A stretch of 64,000 nucleotides of DNA from Marichromatium gracile (lineage in GTDB: Bacteria > Pseudomonadota > Gammaproteobacteria > Chromatiales > Chromatiaceae). A program made the translations under genes and the position numbers. Shown piece by piece: positions 1 through 9,421 of this stretch. The notes under the pieces are model-generated. The model saw nothing but the letters and a program-made list of their open reading frames with translations. It was not told the DNA's origin and did not search any database. The stretch spans positions 310,001-374,000 of the forward strand of contig NZ_SMDC01000001.1 of assembly GCF_004343155.1 (NCBI RefSeq), in the 5' to 3' direction. How positions within the stretch are numbered: the first letter of the stretch is position 1; each line of letters begins with the position of its first letter.

Positions 1-660
1 CTCGCCCAGGCTCACCGAGACCGGGTCGTTGGAGTTGCCGAGCTGGCGGCGCAGTTCGAGCACCGTCTTGCTCGGCAGGATGACCTGGCGACCATCGACC
101 GCCGCGACCCCGAGATCGGTGTTGAACTTGGCCAGTCGATGACCGTCGGTGGCCACCGCGGTCAGCCCATTGGCGTCGAACTCGATCAACAGACCGTTGA
201 GATAATAGCGCACGTCCTGCTGGGCCATGGCGAAGGCGGTCTTCTCCAGCACCCGCTTGAAACCGGCCTCGTCGAGTCCGAACTCGACCCCGCCCTGTTC
301 CTGTTCCATCACCGGGAAGTCGACCGCCGGCAGCACGCCGAGCGAGAAGCGTCCGCGCCCGGCGGTGACCACGCAGCGCTCGTCGCTGATACGGAAGCGG
401 ATGTCGGTGCCCTCGCCGAGGTTGCGACAGATGTCGACCAGCTTGCGTGCCGGGACCGTGGTCTCGCCGACCTCCTGGACCGCCGCCTCGCAGCGGGTCT
501 GGACCTCGACCTCGAGGTCGGTGCCGAGGATGGTGAGCTCGCCCTCGCGCGCCGCCAGGCGGAAGTTGCCGAGGATCGGCAGCGTCTGACGGCGTTCGAC
601 GACACCGATCACCTTCCCCAGCGCCGGCAACAAGATCTCGCGGTTAACGACGAATTCCAT
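1..660 (-). CDS. dnaN: DNA polymerase III beta subunit (sliding clamp), N-terminal part
   Basis: Encodes the ring-shaped processivity clamp of DNA polymerase III. About 220 residues are visible, starting MEFVVNREILLPALGKVIGV, and the gene runs off the window start, so the C-terminal third is missing. The first clamp domain and most of the second are recognisable (for example GRGRFSLGVLPAVDFP and ATDGHRLAKF). It lies 92 bp downstream of dnaA on the same strand, the usual dnaA-dnaN order, and is probably co-transcribed with it. The ATG at 658-660 aligns with the conserved family N-terminus. Confidence 0.96.
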   Translation of the reverse strand, partial: MEFVVNREILLPALGKVIGVVERRQTLPILGNFRLAAREGELTILGTDLEVEVQTRCEAAVQEVGETTVPARKLVDICRNLGEGTDIRFRISDERCVVTAGRGRFSLGVLPAVDFPVMEQEQGGVEFGLDEAGFKRVLEKTAFAMAQQDVRYYLNGLLIEFDANGLTAVATDGHRLAKFNTDLGVAAVDGRQVILPSKTVLELRRQLGNSNDPVSVSLGE

Positions 661-752
661 GAATGTCTCCTAAAAATCGTGAATGGGCGGTTGCGGTGTC
701 GTATGTGATGGATACGACCACCGAACGGCGCGACCCTGGACCTGTGCGCGAC

Positions 753-2114
753 TCAGGAGGTCAGGATTCGCAGCAGATTCCTGTAGTCCTCCTCGACCCC
801 GGCGTCGCTCTCGCGCAGGCTCTTGATCTTGCGCGTGGCGTGCAGCACGGTGGTGTGATCGCGCCCGCCGAAGGCGTTGCCGATCTCGGGGAGGCTATGC
901 TTGGTCAGGTCCTTGGCCAGGGCCATGGCGATCTGGCGCGGTCGGGCGATCGAGCGACTGCGCTTGGCCGAGAGCATGTCCGAGGCCCGTAGCTTGAAGT
1001 ACTCGGCCACGGTCTTCTGGATGTTCTCGATGCTGACCTGCTTGTCCTGCGCCGCGAGCATGTCGCGCAGCGCGTGCTTGGCGAAGTCGAGGGTGATCGG
1101 CTTGCCGGTGAACTGGGCGTTGGCCACCAGCCGGCGCAGCGCGCCCTCGAGCTCGCGGATGTTCGAGCGGATCCGGCGGCCGACGAAGAAGGCGACGTCC
1201 TCGGGCAGGTCGATGCCGAGCAGACTGGCCTTGCTGTGGAGGATGGCGACGCTGGTCTCGAGGTCCGGTGGCTCGATCGAAACCGTCAGCCCCCAACCGA
1301 AACGTGAACGCAGCCGCTCCTCGAGTCCGACCACTTCCTTGGGGAAACGATCGCTAGATAACACGATCTGTTGACGAGATTCGAACAGCGCGTTGAAGGT
1401 GTGGAAGAACTCCTCCTGCGAGCGTTCCTTGCCGGCGAAGAACTGGACGTCGTCGATCAGCAGCGCGTTGACCGAGCGATAGGTGCGCTTGAACTCGTCG
1501 ATGCGGTTGTGTTGCAGCGCCTTGATCATCTCGGCGACGAAGCGCTCCGAGTGCAGATAGGCGACCCGGGCACTGGGGTTGGAGGCGAGCACCATGTTGC
1601 CCACCGCGTGCATCAGGTGGGTCTTGCCCAGCCCTACTCCTCCATAGATGAACAGCGGATTGTAGGCTGCCCCCGGATTCTGGCCGACCTGGAAGGAGGC
1701 GGCGCGGGCGAGCTGGTTGGACTTGCCCTCGACGAAGCTGTCGAAGGTGAAGTCGGGGTTGAGGTTGGCGCTGAGCTGGCGGTCACGGTCGTCACCGCTC
1801 GCCGTCGCTACCGCCGGGGCGCTGGCGCGGGGGCGGTTCGGTGCCGGCGTGGGGTCGGGCGTGGCGACGCTCTGGTCGATGCCGCCGACGCTGAAGGTGA
1901 TCCGCGAGACCTGCCCCTCGCTGTGCAGCGCACACAGTTCGAGCAGTCGCGGCTCATAGTGCTGACGGGTCCAGTCGAGCACGAAACGGTTGGGCGCGAA
2001 TAAACGCAGCACATCGGCGTCGATGCGCGCCTGGAGCGGCAGGATCCAGGTGTTGTACTCGGCCGAGGTCAATTCTCCCTTCAGCTGCTTGACGCATTTT
2101 TCCCACACACCCAC
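753..2114 (-). CDS. dnaA: Chromosomal replication initiator DnaA
   Basis: Initiator ATPase that binds DnaA boxes and opens the origin. Numbered from the GTG at 2112-2114 it is 453 residues. Domain I starts [20 protein letters not shown]. Walker A GGVGLGKT is near residues 158-165 and Walker B LLIDDVQF near 218-225. The C-terminal DNA-binding signature [13 protein letters not shown] is present. The open frame extends further upstream, but that stretch is arginine-rich and unlike the family. GTG at 2114 (or GTG at 2108) gives the normal N-terminus, and a GAGGA lies about 12 bases before it. The gene diverges from rpmH across an origin-like gap. Confidence 0.96.
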   Translation of the reverse strand: MGVWEKCVKQLKGELTSAEYNTWILPLQARIDADVLRLFAPNRFVLDWTRQHYEPRLLELCALHSEGQVSRITFSVGGIDQSVATPDPTPAPNRPRASAPAVATASGDDRDRQLSANLNPDFTFDSFVEGKSNQLARAASFQVGQNPGAAYNPLFIYGGVGLGKTHLMHAVGNMVLASNPSARVAYLHSERFVAEMIKALQHNRIDEFKRTYRSVNALLIDDVQFFAGKERSQEEFFHTFNALFESRQQIVLSSDRFPKEVVGLEERLRSRFGWGLTVSIEPPDLETSVAILHSKASLLGIDLPEDVAFFVGRRIRSNIRELEGALRRLVANAQFTGKPITLDFAKHALRDMLAAQDKQVSIENIQKTVAEYFKLRASDMLSAKRSRSIARPRQIAMALAKDLTKHSLPEIGNAFGGRDHTTVLHATRKIKSLRESDAGVEEDYRNLLRILTS

Positions 2115-2246
2115 AGTTGATCCCGATCCTCGTCTCGTTGCCCGCACCCGTACCGCTCTCGGGCGGTACCCTCGTCGCGGAGTTGGTTGACGAGGCGCAC
2201 CTCGAACCACTCCGGTGCGCTCGGAGTCTAGCGCTCTCGGCGCGAC

Positions 2247-2255
2247 TTATCCACA
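2247..2255 (+). promoter_or_regulatory. Consensus DnaA box
   Basis: TTATCCACA is an exact match to the strong DnaA box consensus. It sits in the dnaA-rpmH gap just before the AT-richest stretch of this region. It may serve dnaA autoregulation or be part of the origin. I found only this one perfect box in the gap. Confidence 0.8.
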
Positions 2256-2274
2256 GGTTAAGACGAAAACGGGA

Positions 2275-2303
2275 TTGACTTTTCACGCTAGATTGATTAA
2301 ATT
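2275..2303 (+). promoter_or_regulatory. Probable sigma-70 promoter of rpmH operon
   Basis: TTGACT (2275-2280), a 17-bp spacer, then TAAATT (2298-2303). It lies in the AT-rich stretch about 70 bp before the rpmH start and reads toward rpmH-rnpA-yidD-yidC-mnmE. The -10 match is only moderate. Confidence 0.5.
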
Positions 2304-2372
2304 TTCGCGCCTTTTATAAAGGGGTGCCATGCGCCCCGTGCTGCCAATTCCAAACTCCCTGGAGTACCGACC

Positions 2373-2507
2373 ATGAAGCGCACTTTTCAACCGAGCCGCC
2401 TGAAGCGCGCTCGTACCCACGGCTTTCGTGCGCGTAGCGCCACCCGTAACGGCCGCAAGGTCCTTGCTGCCCGTCGCGCCAAGGGCCGCGCGCGTCTCGC
2501 GCTCTGA
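2373..2507 (+). CDS. rpmH: 50S ribosomal protein L34
   Basis: 44-residue basic ribosomal protein, [20 protein letters not shown] onward, the exact length and motif of L34. A GGAG lies a few bases upstream of the ATG. First gene of the rpmH-rnpA-yidD-yidC-mnmE run. Its stop codon overlaps the only plausible initiation codon of rnpA, which suggests translational coupling. Confidence 0.97.
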   Translation: MKRTFQPSRLKRARTHGFRARSATRNGRKVLAARRAKGRARLAL

Positions 2508-2893
2508 ACCCCGAGCGCTCCGCCGGTCGCGCCGAGCAAGCCTTTCCGCGCGAGCGAAGGCTGACGTGCGCCACGCAGTATCGACACGTCTTCAGCGATC
2601 CCGTCCGCGCTGGACAGCAGGGCTTCGTCGTCCTGTTCCGTCCCAACGGGAGCGGGCGTGCGCGACTCGGGCTGGCAATCTCTAAGAAGTGCGCGCGACG
2701 CGCGGTTGACCGCAACCGGCTCAAGCGTCTCGTCCGCGAAAGCTTCCGGAACCACCATCGCACCCTCCCCGGGGTGGATGTCGTGGTCATGTGCGCGCGT
2801 GGTGCACCGACGCTGCCCAATCGGCGACTGTTCGACCATCTCGAGCGTGCCTGGGCAACCATCAGGAAGAAACAACCATGCGCCGAATCCTGA
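2504..2893 (+). CDS. rnpA: Ribonuclease P protein component, non-canonical start
   Basis: Protein subunit of RNase P, which matures tRNA 5' ends. The frame carries [29 protein letters not shown] and LVRESFR, the RnpA signature with its RNR motif, and gives about 129 residues from the CTG at 2504-2506. Between the upstream in-frame stop (inside rpmH) and the conserved core there is no ATG, GTG or TTG. The only near-cognate start is this CTG, which overlaps the rpmH stop as CTGA. The product is certain; the start codon is inferred. The 3' end overlaps yidD by 16 bases. Confidence 0.88.
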   Translation: MNPERSAGRAEQAFPRERRLTCATQYRHVFSDPVRAGQQGFVVLFRPNGSGRARLGLAISKKCARRAVDRNRLKRLVRESFRNHHRTLPGVDVVVMCARGAPTLPNRRLFDHLERAWATIRKKQPCAES

Positions 2894-3114
2894 CCGGTCT
2901 GATTCGCGTGTACCAGTACGTCCTGAGTCCCCTTCTCGGACCGCGTTGTCGCTTCTATCCGACCTGTTCCCATTACGCCATCGAGGCCATCGAGTGCCAC
3001 GGCCCGGTCTACGGCAGCTATCTCGCCGTACGCCGTGTGCTGCGTTGTCACCCCTGGCACCCCGGCGGCGTCGATCCCGTTCCCCCAGCAAGGCAGACAT
3101 CGACTCATGGATAA
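2878..3114 (+). CDS. yidD: Membrane protein insertion efficiency factor YidD
   Basis: 78-residue protein of the YidD (haemolysin-alpha-like, DUF37) family that helps YidC-dependent membrane insertion. It shows the family pattern [20 protein letters not shown] followed by HYAIEAI and the CHPWHPGG motif. The ATG overlaps the end of rnpA, and the TAA lies inside the first codons of yidC, so the three genes are translationally packed. An amphipathic N-terminus precedes the cysteine motif. Confidence 0.95.
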   Translation: MRRILTGLIRVYQYVLSPLLGPRCRFYPTCSHYAIEAIECHGPVYGSYLAVRRVLRCHPWHPGGVDPVPPARQTSTHG

Positions 3115-4786
3115 TGTGCGCCTGATCCTGTTTCTCGCCCTCGCCGCGGTCTCGTTCCTGATCTACGAGGCCTGGATGCAAGACTACGGGCGGCCACAGT
3201 CGCCGCAGGTCGCAATGACCGAGTCGGCAGGCGCGCTCCCCGGAGAGGCCGGTTCGGCGCCGGCGGACGTGCCCAGTGTCGCCGTCACCCCGGATGCCGC
3301 CACCCCCGGAGTCATGGGCGCCGAGATGCGCGCCGCCGGCGCCGCGCCCGTGGTCGTCGAGACCGACGTGCTGCGTCTCGAGATCTCGCCCCAGGGCGGA
3401 TCCATCTCCAGCGCCTGGTTGCTTGACTATGCGGTGGTGCCCGAGCGCCCCGAGGACAAGTTCCGGCTGATGAAGCCGGTGCCGCCGAACATGTTCATCG
3501 CCCAGTCGGGGCTGCTCGGCCAGCAGGCCGGCACGCTGCCGACCCACGAGGCGCAATTCACCGCCGAGCAGTCCGAGTACCGTCTCGAGGACGGCCAGGA
3601 CCAGCTCCAGGTGGTGCTGCGCTGGCAGGGCGAGAACGGCGTCGCCGTCGAGCGTGTCTACACCTTCGAGCGTGGCAGCTATGTCATCGACACCGCGCAG
3701 CGGGTGACCAACACCACCGATGCGGCGCTGGTGGCGCGTGAGTACAACCAGCTCCAGCGTACCGACTTCTACGATCCCAACGAGCCGAGCTTCGTCCACA
3801 CCTTCACCGGCGGCGTCTATTACAGCCCCGAAGAGAAGTACAAGAAGGTGTCCTTCGACGACATGCGCGACGACAAGCTCGATCGCAGCGTGACCGATGG
3901 CTGGATCGCGATGATCCAGCACTACTTCATGGCCGCGTGGATCCCGCCGCGTCAGGTCCAGGAGACCTTCTATACCAAGGTCGTCGGTGACTCGCGCTAC
4001 ATCATCGGCAAGTACTCGCCGGCGGTGACCATCCCCGCGGGGGCCACCCACAGCTTCGACAACCGACTGTTCGTCGGTCCCAAGCTGCAGGACGACCTCG
4101 CCGCCATCGCCCCCGGGCTCGAGCTGGCAGTCGACTACGGCTGGCTGACGGTGATCGCGCAGCCGATCTTCTGGGTGCTGGAGAAGATCCACGCGCTGGT
4201 CGGCAACTGGGGCTGGGCGATCATCGTGCTCACCATCCTGATCAAGCTGGCCTTCTTCAAGCTCTCCGAGACCAGCTATCGCTCGATGGCCAACATGCGC
4301 AAGCTCACCCCGCGCCTGCAGGCCATCAAGGATCGCTACGGCGACGACAAGCAGCGCCTCAACCAGGCGATGATGGAGCTCTACAAGACCGAGAAGATCA
4401 ACCCGCTCGGCGGCTGTCTGCCGATCCTGGTGCAGATCCCGGTGTTCATCTCGCTCTACTGGGTGCTGCTCGAGAGCGTCGAGATGCGTCACGCACCCTT
4501 CATCCTCTGGCTCGACAACCTCTCGGCGCCCGATCCCTACTACGTCCTGCCGTTGATCATGGGCGTGTCGATGTTCGTGCAGCAGAAGCTCAACCCGCCG
4601 CCGCCGGACCCGATGCAGGCCAAGATCATGATGGCGCTGCCGTTCGTCTTCACCGTGTTCTTCGCCTTCTTCCCGGCGGGTCTGGTGCTCTACTGGACGG
4701 TCAACAACATCATCTCGATCGCCCAGCAGTGGCACATCACCCGTCAGATCGAGCAGGGTGCTGGCACGGCCAAGCAGAAGCGCTAG
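3107..4786 (+). CDS. yidC: Membrane protein insertase YidC
   Basis: Inner-membrane insertase/chaperone, 559 residues. It begins [20 protein letters not shown] (first membrane segment), followed by a large periplasmic beta domain. The C-terminal insertase core contains [39 protein letters not shown] and a final segment near [20 protein letters not shown]. Length is normal for gram-negative YidC. The start overlaps the yidD stop by 8 bases. Confidence 0.97.
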   Translation: MDNVRLILFLALAAVSFLIYEAWMQDYGRPQSPQVAMTESAGALPGEAGSAPADVPSVAVTPDAATPGVMGAEMRAAGAAPVVVETDVLRLEISPQGGSISSAWLLDYAVVPERPEDKFRLMKPVPPNMFIAQSGLLGQQAGTLPTHEAQFTAEQSEYRLEDGQDQLQVVLRWQGENGVAVERVYTFERGSYVIDTAQRVTNTTDAALVAREYNQLQRTDFYDPNEPSFVHTFTGGVYYSPEEKYKKVSFDDMRDDKLDRSVTDGWIAMIQHYFMAAWIPPRQVQETFYTKVVGDSRYIIGKYSPAVTIPAGATHSFDNRLFVGPKLQDDLAAIAPGLELAVDYGWLTVIAQPIFWVLEKIHALVGNWGWAIIVLTILIKLAFFKLSETSYRSMANMRKLTPRLQAIKDRYGDDKQRLNQAMMELYKTEKINPLGGCLPILVQIPVFISLYWVLLESVEMRHAPFILWLDNLSAPDPYYVLPLIMGVSMFVQQKLNPPPPDPMQAKIMMALPFVFTVFFAFFPAGLVLYWTVNNIISIAQQWHITRQIEQGAGTAKQKR

Positions 4787-4790
4787 CCCG

Positions 4791-6128
4791 ATGAGTGCCG
4801 ACACCATCGCCGCCGTCGCCACCCCGCCCGGCGTCGGGGGTGTCGGCATCGTCCGGGTCAGCGGCGCGGGCGTCGCCACGATCGCCCGCGCCCTGCTCGG
4901 CGCCCTGCCCGCCCCCCGTCAGGCCCATTTCGGCGTCTTCCGCGACGCCGCGGGCGGCTTCATCGACGCCGGCATCGCGCTGCGCTTCGTCGCCCCGGCC
5001 TCCTTCACCGGCGAGGACGTGCTCGAACTCCAGGGGCACGGCGGTCCGGTGGTGATGGATCTGCTGCTGCAGCGCTGTCTCGAACTCGGCGCCCGCCCCG
5101 CGCGTCCCGGCGAGTTCACCGAACGCGCCTTCCTCAACGGCAAGCTCGATCTCGCCCAAGCCGAGGCCGTCGCCGATCTCATCGAGAGCGCCTCCGCGCT
5201 CGCCGCCCGGCTCGCCGGCAACAGCCTGCAGGGTGCCTTCTCGCGGCGGATCGAGGCACTAGTCGAGCGGCTGGTGCGGCTGCGTACCTATCTCGAGGCC
5301 ACGCTCGACTTCAGCGAGGAGGAGATCGATCCCGGCGACGCGTCGCGGATCGCCGCCGATCTCGCCGAGCTGATCGCCATGACCCGCGCGGTGCTTGCCG
5401 AGGCGCACCAGGGCTGTCGCATCCGCGAGGGGCTCTCGGTGGTCATCGCCGGCGCCCCCAACGCCGGCAAGTCGAGCCTGCTCAACGCCCTCTCCGGGGC
5501 CGATACCGCCATCGTCACCGACATCCCCGGCACCACCCGCGACCTGTTGCACAGCGACATCCAGATCGACGGTCTGCCGCTGCGCATCATCGACACCGCC
5601 GGCATCCGCAACAGCGACGACCCGGTCGAGCGCGAGGGGGTGCGCCGTGCCCGCGAGCAGCTCGGGCGCGCCGATTTGGTGCTGTGGGTCTACGACGCCA
5701 CCCAGGGACCCGACACCGAGACCGCCGCAAGCCTTCCCGAGGGGGTGCGCGTCACCCGGTTGCGCAACAAGATCGACCTGACCGGCGTTGAGCCGGGCAT
5801 CGACGAGGGTGAGGGCGCCACCGAGATCGCGCTGTCGCTGCGCGAGGGGCGCGGGCTCGAGTTGCTGCGCGAACATCTCAAGGCGGTCGCCGGGGTCGGT
5901 GCCCGTCCCGAGGGGGCCTTCACCGCCCGTCGTCGCCATCTCGACGCCTTGCGCCAGGGCCTTGCCGCACTGGAGTCGGCGGCCCGCGCCCAGGCCGCGG
6001 GCGTCGGCGCCGAGCTGGTCGCCGAGGAACTCCACCTCGCCCAGCGCGCGCTCGGCGAGATCACCGGCCGCTTCACCTCTGAAGACCTGCTCGGGCGCAT
6101 CTTCTCCAGCTTCTGTATCGGCAAGTAG
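4791..6128 (+). CDS. mnmE: tRNA modification GTPase MnmE
   Basis: GTPase that, with MnmG, makes the 5-carboxymethylaminomethyl group on U34 of certain tRNAs. 445 residues. There is an N-terminal formyl-THF-binding domain (TIAAVATPPGVGGVGIVRVS). The G domain has GAPNAGKSS (about 221-229), GTTRD (247-251), DTAG (268-271) and NKID. The chain ends in the catalytic FCIGK motif. It starts 4 bp after yidC and ends the operon before a repeat tract. Confidence 0.97.
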   Translation: MSADTIAAVATPPGVGGVGIVRVSGAGVATIARALLGALPAPRQAHFGVFRDAAGGFIDAGIALRFVAPASFTGEDVLELQGHGGPVVMDLLLQRCLELGARPARPGEFTERAFLNGKLDLAQAEAVADLIESASALAARLAGNSLQGAFSRRIEALVERLVRLRTYLEATLDFSEEEIDPGDASRIAADLAELIAMTRAVLAEAHQGCRIREGLSVVIAGAPNAGKSSLLNALSGADTAIVTDIPGTTRDLLHSDIQIDGLPLRIIDTAGIRNSDDPVEREGVRRAREQLGRADLVLWVYDATQGPDTETAASLPEGVRVTRLRNKIDLTGVEPGIDEGEGATEIALSLREGRGLELLREHLKAVAGVGARPEGAFTARRRHLDALRQGLAALESAARAQAAGVGAELVAEELHLAQRALGEITGRFTSEDLLGRIFSSFCIGK

Positions 6129-6132
6129 GGTT

Positions 6133-6216
6133 CAGTCGCCAGTCGCCAGTCGCCAGTCGCCAGTCGCCAGTCGCCAGTCGCCAGCCGCCAGCCGCCAGCC
6201 GCCAGCCGCCAGTCGC
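6133..6216 (+). repeat. 12-copy heptamer tandem repeat
   Basis: Seven copies of CAGTCGC, four of CAGCCGC and one CAGTCGC in perfect 7-bp register just after mnmE. It is followed (6259-6300) by a diverged, inverted copy of a sequence also found in the 101-bp units at 20664-21060. No coding gene is supported here. It is probably an unstable intergenic repeat. Confidence 0.92.
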
Positions 6217-6387
6217 CAGCAGGCGGAGGGCGGAAGGCGCCGCCGTCGTCGAGGACGCACACCCACTGGCCGCTGATGGCTGATGGCTGATAGCTGGTGC
6301 CTGGCCGCCTGAACCTCGAAGCGGCCGAGTTTCAATCGCGCGACTCTGGGTTATCGTGTCGCCCATGGTTTTCCTGCGGAGTCACGG
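6217..6387. repeat. Degenerate copy of dispersed CAGC-rich repeat
   Basis: On the minus strand this tract reads CAGCCATCAGCCATCAGCGG then CCAGTGGGTGTGCG, closely matching the CAGCCGCCAGTGGGTGCGGA part of the 101-bp units near 20.7 kb. About 90 bp after it, before the DUF58 gene, I see nothing recognisable. Confidence 0.7.
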
Positions 6388-7692
6388 ATGCGTCCGACCC
6401 CTGTCCTGTCCTGGTTGTTCGTCGGCTGGACGCTGATCGCTCTGGTGGCGCTCTGGTGGCCGGGTGCCGGCCCCCTGTGGTGGGGGTATGGCGGGCTGCT
6501 CGCGGTGATCGTGCTGGGCGATGTGCTGGCGCTGTGGCGGACGCCGGTGCCGCAGGTCGAGCGGACGCTGCCGGGGACCCTGTCGCAGGGCGAGTGGTGC
6601 ACGGTGGCGCTGCTGGTGCGCTCGCCGGCGCGGCGGCGGTTACGGCTGCTGGTGCATGACCAGCACCCGGCCGCCTTCGAGGTCGCCGGGCTGCCCGCCA
6701 GTCTGCTGCTGTCGCCGTTGGGTGAGGCGCGTCTGGACTATCGGCTGCGACCCGGGAGGCGGGGCGATTTCGTCTTCACCGGGGTCGATCTGGCGCTCTA
6801 CTCGTCGCTCGCGCTGTGGCGCCGTCGTCGCCGGCTCGTCTTGTCGGAGCGGGTGCGGGTGGTGCCGGCACTCGCCGCGCTGCGTCGCGGGATCGCCTTG
6901 GCGGCGCAGGACGCGCGACTCGGCGCCGGGGTGCACCCGCACCAGCGACGCGGCAGCGACGGCGACTTCCATCAGCTGCGCGACTATCGTGCCGGCGATC
7001 TGCTGCGCCAGATCGACTGGAAGGCGAGCGCTCGCGCGCAGCGCCCGATCTCGCGCGAGTACCGTGAGTCGCGCGATCAGCAACTGGTGTTCCTGCTCGA
7101 TTGCGGTCGGCACATGCGCCATCTCGGGGACGGGCTCGGTCATCTCGATGCGGCGCTCGCCGCGCTGTTGCTGGTGTCGGGGCTGGCGGTGCGCCAGGGC
7201 GATGCGGTGGGGCTGATGAGCTATGGCGGGACGAGTCGCTGGTGTCCCCCGCGCCAGGGGCAGCCGGCGCTGCGCCGCTTGCTCGATGACTGCTACGACC
7301 TGCAGCCGACGCTGGAGGCCGCCGACCCACTGCTCGCCGCCGCCACGCTGCAACAACGGCTGCGTCGCCGTGCCCTGGTGGTGTTGATCACCTGCGGGCG
7401 CGACGAGGATCAAGAGGGACTGGAGCAGGCGGCACGACTGCTCGGTCGCGACCATCTGTTGCTGCTCGCCGATCTGCGCGAGCGCTCGCTGGACGGGGCG
7501 TTGAACCTGCCGTTGCGCGACCTGTCGGATGCACTGCGCTTCCATGCCCTGCGCGACTGGCGCGAGCGGCGGCGGGTGCGCTGCGCGCGGCTGCGTCGGC
7601 GCGGGGTCCTGGTGCTCGACCTGCTCCCGGGGCAGCTGCCGGCGGCGCTCGCCGACCGCTATTTGGCCATCAAGCGGGCCGGTATGCTGTAA
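6388..7692 (+). CDS. DUF58 domain protein
   Basis: 434 residues. Two hydrophobic segments at the N-terminus (about 7-50) are followed by a soluble region with the DUF58 signature, here GSDGDFHQLRDYRAGDLLRQ then IDWKASAR, and a von Willebrand A-like fold (LVFLLDCGRHM). DUF58 proteins usually work with a MoxR-type AAA ATPase and VWA/transglutaminase partners. None is adjacent here, so it is an orphan in this window. Precise function is unknown for the family. Confidence 0.85.
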   Translation: MRPTPVLSWLFVGWTLIALVALWWPGAGPLWWGYGGLLAVIVLGDVLALWRTPVPQVERTLPGTLSQGEWCTVALLVRSPARRRLRLLVHDQHPAAFEVAGLPASLLLSPLGEARLDYRLRPGRRGDFVFTGVDLALYSSLALWRRRRRLVLSERVRVVPALAALRRGIALAAQDARLGAGVHPHQRRGSDGDFHQLRDYRAGDLLRQIDWKASARAQRPISREYRESRDQQLVFLLDCGRHMRHLGDGLGHLDAALAALLLVSGLAVRQGDAVGLMSYGGTSRWCPPRQGQPALRRLLDDCYDLQPTLEAADPLLAAATLQQRLRRRALVVLITCGRDEDQEGLEQAARLLGRDHLLLLADLRERSLDGALNLPLRDLSDALRFHALRDWRERRRVRCARLRRRGVLVLDLLPGQLPAALADRYLAIKRAGML

Positions 7693-7746
7693 TTCCGGAT
7701 CGGCCGTGAGGCTTGGCCGGTGAACCCTCTGTCAGGAATCGACCCC

Positions 7747-9267
7747 ATGCGTAAACTGCTCGGCGCGCTCGCGTTGCTCGTCGTCTCGGTCCAGGTGCGG
7801 GCCGGGATCCCCGCCACCCCGGTGATGACCCTCTATGCCTTCAATGGCCCTGTCGAGGTGCCCTATTACAGCGCCGAGCGCTTTCGCCCGGGCGACCCCG
7901 GGGCGCCGATCGGCACCCTCGCCCAGGGCACCTCGCTGATCCCCTGTCTGGTGATCCGCGACGGGGCACCGCTCACCGATGCCTCGGGCACGCCCTATGT
8001 CGGGTTCGAGGTGGTGGTCGATCCCCGTCGTGCCGGTCCCGAGGCGCGCGCGCGCTTCCTCGCGGCGATCGAGCGACGCAAGGGGCTGGAGGTGGAGAAC
8101 CACCACTGTGAGGCCGGGGTGCGCGGGGTGATCGATGTCCGTCAGCTCTATGCCATGGAGAAGGCGCCCTTCTTCACCCCGCCGCCCGATGGTCGACCGG
8201 GTGCGGTGTCCCCGGCCGCGTCGAGTCAGCTCGATCGCATCGTCCGCGACTTCCATGCCTCGTCCGAGTGCGCCCGCGCCAATGCCCGGCTGAGCGGACG
8301 GCGCGGCGCCCTGGAGCGGGCCTGGGAGGATTATCTGGCCAGGCGTCGCGGCGAGCTGCCGCTGACCACCCTGGCGCGCGCCAAGCACCTCGACTACACC
8401 CTGCGCACCGCGCTGTTCGAGGGCCATCATGCGCGCGGCTGCAACGCCTATGGCGCCTGTGAGCGCAACATCGTCGCGCTGACCATCCGTAATCGCGCCG
8501 TCGGCCAGTGCCCGCGACACATCGGTTGTACCTTCCCCGGCGATTTCCAGGGGGTCGCCTCCAAGGTCTCGCAGTACAACATCTGGGACGAGTTCCTCAC
8601 CCAGATCTCCGGCCTGACCGCCTGCTATCTGCGCCCGGACCTGGCCGACGAGCCGCGCTTCGCCAAGCTGCAGGCGATGTACGCGCAGAGCGTCGGCGAC
8701 GTCGAACGCATCCTCTATGGTGACGACGACGACCTGCGCGCGGTCTTCCCCGGCACCGATCTGGCCAAGCTCAAGCGGGTGCGTCACTACTATCACGCCC
8801 CGGCGATGGGCAAGTGCTTTCCCGAGCACCCACGTGTCGAGTACATGTCCGGCGCGATCGCCCGCAGCGGGGAGGATTTCGCGCTGATCGCCAACACCCG
8901 CATCGAGGTCGGCGAGACGGTCGGCACCGGTTATCGCTTCAAGCAGTTTCGTTTCGACGAGTTGGAGACGCGCGATCGCACCTGGGTCGAGGACCGCTAT
9001 CCCGGCTTCGTCGTCGACGGGCGCAAGGTCAGCCTGCGTGCCCCGAGCGACTGTCGCCCCTATGGCATCCCCGCCGGTTGTCGGCTTGACGACAGCATCG
9101 GGCGCTATCGCAAGATTCCGCACTGGGCCGATGCCGGCGAGCCGCTCGAGATCCGCTGTCGGGTGATCGACCGAGGGAGTGACTGTGATCGCGACGGAGA
9201 CGGCGTCATCGCTCGGGTCGGCGGGGCCTGCGATCGCGAGATGCGACCGGTGAGCGGGGTGCGTTGA
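7747..9267 (+). CDS. Exported protein of unknown function
   Basis: 506 residues from the ATG at 7747, which has AGGAA upstream; an in-frame GTG at 7720 is less likely. MRKLLGALALLVVSVQVRAG is a typical Sec signal peptide. The mature part is rich in cysteine (around a dozen), suggesting disulphides in the periplasm. Notable pieces are ARGCNAYGACERNIVALTIR, QCPRHIGCTFPGDFQGVASK and a C-terminal DCDRDGDGV that resembles a calcium-binding aspartate loop. I do not recognise the family. It stands between the DUF58 gene and cowN on the same strand with no evident operon partner. Confidence 0.75.
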   Translation: MRKLLGALALLVVSVQVRAGIPATPVMTLYAFNGPVEVPYYSAERFRPGDPGAPIGTLAQGTSLIPCLVIRDGAPLTDASGTPYVGFEVVVDPRRAGPEARARFLAAIERRKGLEVENHHCEAGVRGVIDVRQLYAMEKAPFFTPPPDGRPGAVSPAASSQLDRIVRDFHASSECARANARLSGRRGALERAWEDYLARRRGELPLTTLARAKHLDYTLRTALFEGHHARGCNAYGACERNIVALTIRNRAVGQCPRHIGCTFPGDFQGVASKVSQYNIWDEFLTQISGLTACYLRPDLADEPRFAKLQAMYAQSVGDVERILYGDDDDLRAVFPGTDLAKLKRVRHYYHAPAMGKCFPEHPRVEYMSGAIARSGEDFALIANTRIEVGETVGTGYRFKQFRFDELETRDRTWVEDRYPGFVVDGRKVSLRAPSDCRPYGIPAGCRLDDSIGRYRKIPHWADAGEPLEIRCRVIDRGSDCDRDGDGVIARVGGACDREMRPVSGVR

Positions 9268-9421
9268 GGGTTAAGGCGCGATTTTTGCCTTATGAGTGAT
9301 CAGGCGGCTGGCCGCTCCCGTCCGCCTGCGTCGCGGCGGGCCACTGTCCATGATTGCGGCGCGATCATGGCGGCGGGAGCGGTCGTGGCCCGGGTTGAAC
9401 GATCACCAGAGGTAGAGGGCC

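Noticed and set aside
2115-2210. Longer DnaA starting at 2210
   Set aside because: The added 32 residues are Arg/Pro-rich and absent from DnaA proteins. GTG at 2114 gives the conserved beginning.
9268-9421. Sigma-54 promoter for cowN
   Set aside because: Several GG...GC pairs occur but none has the required 10-base spacing together with a TGGC/TTGC context.
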